Part shown: positions 61,940-64,000 of the stretch, one piece after another
Layout of the letters: each line of letters starts with the position of its first letter
Position numbering within the stretch: position 1 is the first letter of the stretch
Source: Bacteroidales bacterium
Lineage (GTDB): Bacteria; Bacteroidota; Bacteroidia; Bacteroidales; UBA932
DNA length: 64,000 nt
Reading direction: 5' to 3'
Assembly: GCA_017415715.1 (NCBI GenBank)
Contig: JAFQFD010000005.1
Coordinates: 1-64,000, forward strand
Made by a program: the position numbers and the translations under genes
The notes under the pieces: model-generated
Told to the model about the DNA's origin: nothing
Seen by the model: the letters and a program-made list of their open reading frames with translations, nothing else
Database searches by the model: none

Positions 61940-62248
61940 ATGGCAAACGAAAAGGATTTCAGCATCGAGCTGAAGCAGGATGTGGCAAAGGGCTCATACT
62001 CAAACCTTGCAATCATCACACACTCACGCAGCGAATTCATCCTCGACTTCGCATCAATGCTTCCAGGCCTTCCAAAGCCTGAGGTCCACAACAGGATCAT
62101 CATGAACCCTGAGCACGCAAAGAGGCTCTACCTCGCGCTCCAGGACAACATCAACAAATACGAAAGCCAGCACGGTCCGATCGCTCTCGGAGCCGAGCCT
62201 AAACCGACTTTCCCTATGGGAGGCATCGGTGGAGGTGCCAAGTCATAA
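61940..62248 (+). CDS. DUF3467 domain protein
   Basis: This 102-residue soluble protein has the DUF3467 pattern: GSYSNLAIITHSRSEFILDF, then LPGLPKPEVHNRIIMNPEHAKRL and a Gly-rich tail. The family is common in Bacteroidetes and of unknown function. It starts a transcript that continues, six bases later, with a KdsC-like gene. Confidence 0.87.
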   Translation: MANEKDFSIELKQDVAKGSYSNLAIITHSRSEFILDFASMLPGLPKPEVHNRIIMNPEHAKRLYLALQDNINKYESQHGPIALGAEPKPTFPMGGIGGGAKS

Positions 62249-62254
62249 GACACT

Positions 62255-62782
62255 ATGGAAGAGAGACTTAAGAAAATCAAAGCATTCGTCTTTGACGTAG
62301 ACGGAGTATTCACCGACGGCGGCATTCTTGCGACCGCCGACGGCGACCTTTTCCGCGTCTTCGACTCCAAGGATTCATTCGGATTGCGAATGGCCTATAT
62401 GAAGGGCTACCCTGTCGGAGTAATCACGGGAGGCGTATCAGAAAGCATCAGAAAGAGATTCCGCACCTGTGCCGTGCCCGAGGAGAACATCTACCTTGGA
62501 AGCAGGGCCAAAATCGAGGATTTTGAGCATTTCTGCAACAAATACTCCCTTAAAGCTGATGAAGTGATGTACTTTGGCGACGACCTCCCGGACATTCCGG
62601 TAATGGTTGCATGCGGCTGCGGCGCATGCCCATGCGATGCCGTTGACGAAGTCAAGGCGGTCGCCGACTACATCAGCCCGCGCCCTGGCGGAAAGGGATT
62701 TGTCAGAGAAGCGCTCGAGATGGTCATGAAACTTCAGGGCAAATGGGAGCTTGATGTAGAGGACTACAAGAGCAAATTTTAG
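62255..62782 (+). CDS. kdsC: KdsC-like 3-deoxy-D-manno-octulosonate 8-phosphate phosphatase
   Basis: This HAD-type phosphatase removes phosphate from Kdo-8-phosphate on the way to lipopolysaccharide. The 175-residue capless protein has VFDVDGVFTDG (nucleophile Asp14, acid Asp16), GVITGG as motif II, and GDDLPDIPVM as motif IV. The C-terminus RPGGKGFVREALEM fits KdsC. It is followed by a strong terminator. Confidence 0.9.
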   Translation: MEERLKKIKAFVFDVDGVFTDGGILATADGDLFRVFDSKDSFGLRMAYMKGYPVGVITGGVSESIRKRFRTCAVPEENIYLGSRAKIEDFEHFCNKYSLKADEVMYFGDDLPDIPVMVACGCGACPCDAVDEVKAVADYISPRPGGKGFVREALEMVMKLQGKWELDVEDYKSKF

Positions 62783-62858
62783 GAAATTTCACCACACCTC
62801 CGAAGAGATTCGCCACAGATTCACGTTGTTTACAACGAATCGGAGCATTTTACGGCAT

Positions 62859-62888
62859 TGCCGTCTGCAGACTGCAGACGGCATTTTT
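62859..62888 (+). terminator. Terminator after kdsC
   Basis: TGCCGTCTGCAG (62859-62870) pairs with CTGCAGACGGCA (62872-62883) almost without a loop, followed by TTTTTATT. Confidence 0.88.
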
Positions 62889-62895
62889 ATTGAAA

Positions 62896-62903
62896 TATCT
62901 TTG
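62896..62903 (+). promoter_or_regulatory. Bacteroidetes -7 box for the SDR gene
   Basis: TATCTTTG lies 25 bases before the ATG at 62929 and just after the terminator. Confidence 0.55.
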
Positions 62904-62928
62904 TTGCCGCAAAAATTGAAAAGTGGTT

Positions 62929-63765
62929 ATGAAATTTGAGAACGCAAACGTGCTGATTACCGGAGGAGTGTCCGGAATCGGCAAGATCATGGGCCGAATG
63001 GCTCTGGAAAAAGGAGCGAAATGCTTCATCATATGGGATATCAATCTTGTCGGTATCGAAGCTACCCGCAAGGAACTCAGCAAATATGGCAATGTCAAAG
63101 GTTATGTGGTGGACGTATCAAACAATGAGATTGTCAACATCGCGTACAGGAAGACTGTCGAAGACTGCGGAGACATAGATATCCTCATAAACTGCGCAGG
63201 CATCATCACAAGCAACAAGACATTCGACCAGCAGACCCCCGATGAGATTGTCAAGACGATGAACATCAACACCATAGCTCCTATGTTCGTTGCTCGTGCG
63301 ATGCTTCCGGACATGCTTGAACGCAACAGAGGACATGTGTGCACCATAGCCTCCGCAGGTGGAATGATTTCAAATCCCAAGATGTCAGTATACGCTGCCA
63401 GCAAATGGGGCGTTATCGGATGGTCAGACTCCGTAAGGATCGAACTCCAGGAGATGAAAAGCGATGTACATTTCACGACAGTGGCTCCTTATTATATAAA
63501 CACCGGCATGTTCGACGGAGTGAAATCACGAATCATTCCTATACTCAAGCCTGAGTACGTCGCAAAAAGAGTCATCAGAGCCATCGAAAGGAACAAGGCA
63601 TTCAGAGGCATTCCGTTCGGATTCCACTTCATAAGATTCTGGCAGGCCATCCTCCCTACCCGTGTCTTTGACTTCTTCTTCGGTCAGGTTTTCGGGATCT
63701 ATCACACAATGGACCAGTTTACCGGAAGAAAAAGTGCAAAAGAATCCGCAGGAAAGGCATCTTAA
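62929..63765 (+). CDS. Short-chain dehydrogenase/reductase (retinol dehydrogenase-like)
   Basis: This 278-residue NAD(P)-dependent oxidoreductase has the Rossmann motif TGGVSGIGKIMG, NCAG, the catalytic Ser in TIASAGGM, and YAASK with Tyr and Lys. It resembles the long-chain retinol or 17-beta-hydroxysteroid SDR branch and has a hydrophobic C-terminal stretch (IRFWQAILPTRVFDFFF) that could touch the membrane. The ATG at 62929 is preferred to a GTG six bases earlier. A lipid-ketone reductase role, including 3-ketocapnine, is possible but unproven. Confidence 0.88.
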   Translation: MKFENANVLITGGVSGIGKIMGRMALEKGAKCFIIWDINLVGIEATRKELSKYGNVKGYVVDVSNNEIVNIAYRKTVEDCGDIDILINCAGIITSNKTFDQQTPDEIVKTMNINTIAPMFVARAMLPDMLERNRGHVCTIASAGGMISNPKMSVYAASKWGVIGWSDSVRIELQEMKSDVHFTTVAPYYINTGMFDGVKSRIIPILKPEYVAKRVIRAIERNKAFRGIPFGFHFIRFWQAILPTRVFDFFFGQVFGIYHTMDQFTGRKSAKESAGKAS

Positions 63766-63777
63766 GAATAATTGTTG

Positions 63778-63785
63778 TAATTTTG
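63778..63785 (+). promoter_or_regulatory. Possible -7 box for the aldehyde dehydrogenase gene
   Basis: TAATTTTG lies 22 bases before the ATG at 63808. Confidence 0.45.
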
Positions 63786-63807
63786 GAGTTCTTAAACACA
63801 CGACAAG

Positions 63808-64000
63808 ATGGAAAACACTTCTACAGAAAGGATTGTCAGCATAGCCGCCGCACAGAAGGAATATTTCGACACAGGGGCGACCTTGAACATAGCGTTCCGC
63901 AAGCAGATGCTCAAGAAACTGCTTGACGCGCTTGAGAAATGGGACGACAAGCTCGCCGATGCGCTCTGGGCAGACCTGCACAAGTCATACGAAGAGGCAT
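63808..64000 (+). CDS. Aldehyde dehydrogenase family protein (N-terminal part)
   Basis: Only the first 64 residues are present; the gene continues past the window. The segment IAAAQKEYFDTGATLNIAFRKQM followed by LADALWADLHKSYEEA closely resembles the start of class 3 aldehyde dehydrogenases, which oxidise fatty or aromatic aldehydes. It lies 42 bases after the SDR gene, with its own promoter-like box. Confidence 0.8.
   Translation, partial: MENTSTERIVSIAAAQKEYFDTGATLNIAFRKQMLKKLLDALEKWDDKLADALWADLHKSYEEA

Overview
The window looks like chromosomal DNA of an anaerobic member of the Bacteroidales, probably an uncultured gut or rumen lineage near Rikenellaceae or the UBA932 group; that placement is inference. 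The order-level call rests on several things. The recurring promoter box TAnnTTTG lies a few tens of bases upstream of most starts, and Shine-Dalgarno signals are weak. Family members typical of Bacteroidetes are present: TamL, GIN/DUF2807, DUF3467, and a NagB-like/PIG-L fusion. Strict anaerobe genes are present too: NrdDG, desulfoferrodoxin and Hdr-like iron-sulfur proteins. I saw no tRNA, rRNA, CRISPR array, insertion sequence or prophage.

Layout. 1-6.2 kb (minus strand): a tripartite ABC efflux operon, tolC-like, hlyD-like, MacB/FtsX-type permease, ATPase (the ATPase runs off the left edge), with palindromic intergenic repeats in all three gaps. 6.4-13.4 kb: an AAA+ ATPase, a NifX-like protein, two secreted glycoside hydrolases (GH13, GH5), a sugar O-acetyltransferase, threonine aldolase and desulfoferrodoxin. 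13.5-18 kb: an amino-sugar operon (NagB-like/PIG-L fusion, nagB, phosphohexomutase). 18.1-22.3 kb: nrdD-nrdG plus a cytoplasmic GH13 amylase. 22.3-29.3 kb: an RNA methyltransferase, a PLP decarboxylase, tamL, rarA and a GNAT-like protein. 29.4-36.5 kb: small beta-barrel-like and hypothetical proteins, a YwqG-like protein, a Ca2+/Na+ antiporter, an Na+/phosphate symporter and rlmD. 36.5-37.9 kb: an NfeD-like membrane protease.

37.9-46.2 kb is the most unusual stretch. One apparent operon encodes a second CaCA antiporter, then HdrC-, HdrB-, HdrA-, HdrC- and membrane HdrE/D-like proteins, then cysteate synthase and an MscS channel. The order C1-B1-A-C2-B2 resembles the sHdr sulfur-oxidising complex, whose product is sulfite. 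The next gene encodes an enzyme family that consumes sulfite to make cysteate, the head-group precursor of Bacteroidetes sulfonolipids. My hypothesis is that this is a sulfite-handling redox module feeding sulfonolipid synthesis.

46.2-64 kb: an acyltransferase, queA, an XRE regulator behind a long AT-rich control region, pyrD, cinA and a DMT transporter. A long minus-strand housekeeping run follows (valS, thioesterase, tatA, tatC, ABC-F, rlmB, GIN protein, M19 dipeptidase). Then come DUF3467, a KdsC-like phosphatase, an SDR and the start of an aldehyde dehydrogenase. At three convergent gene pairs one perfect inverted repeat spans the interval between the two stop codons and probably terminates both transcripts.
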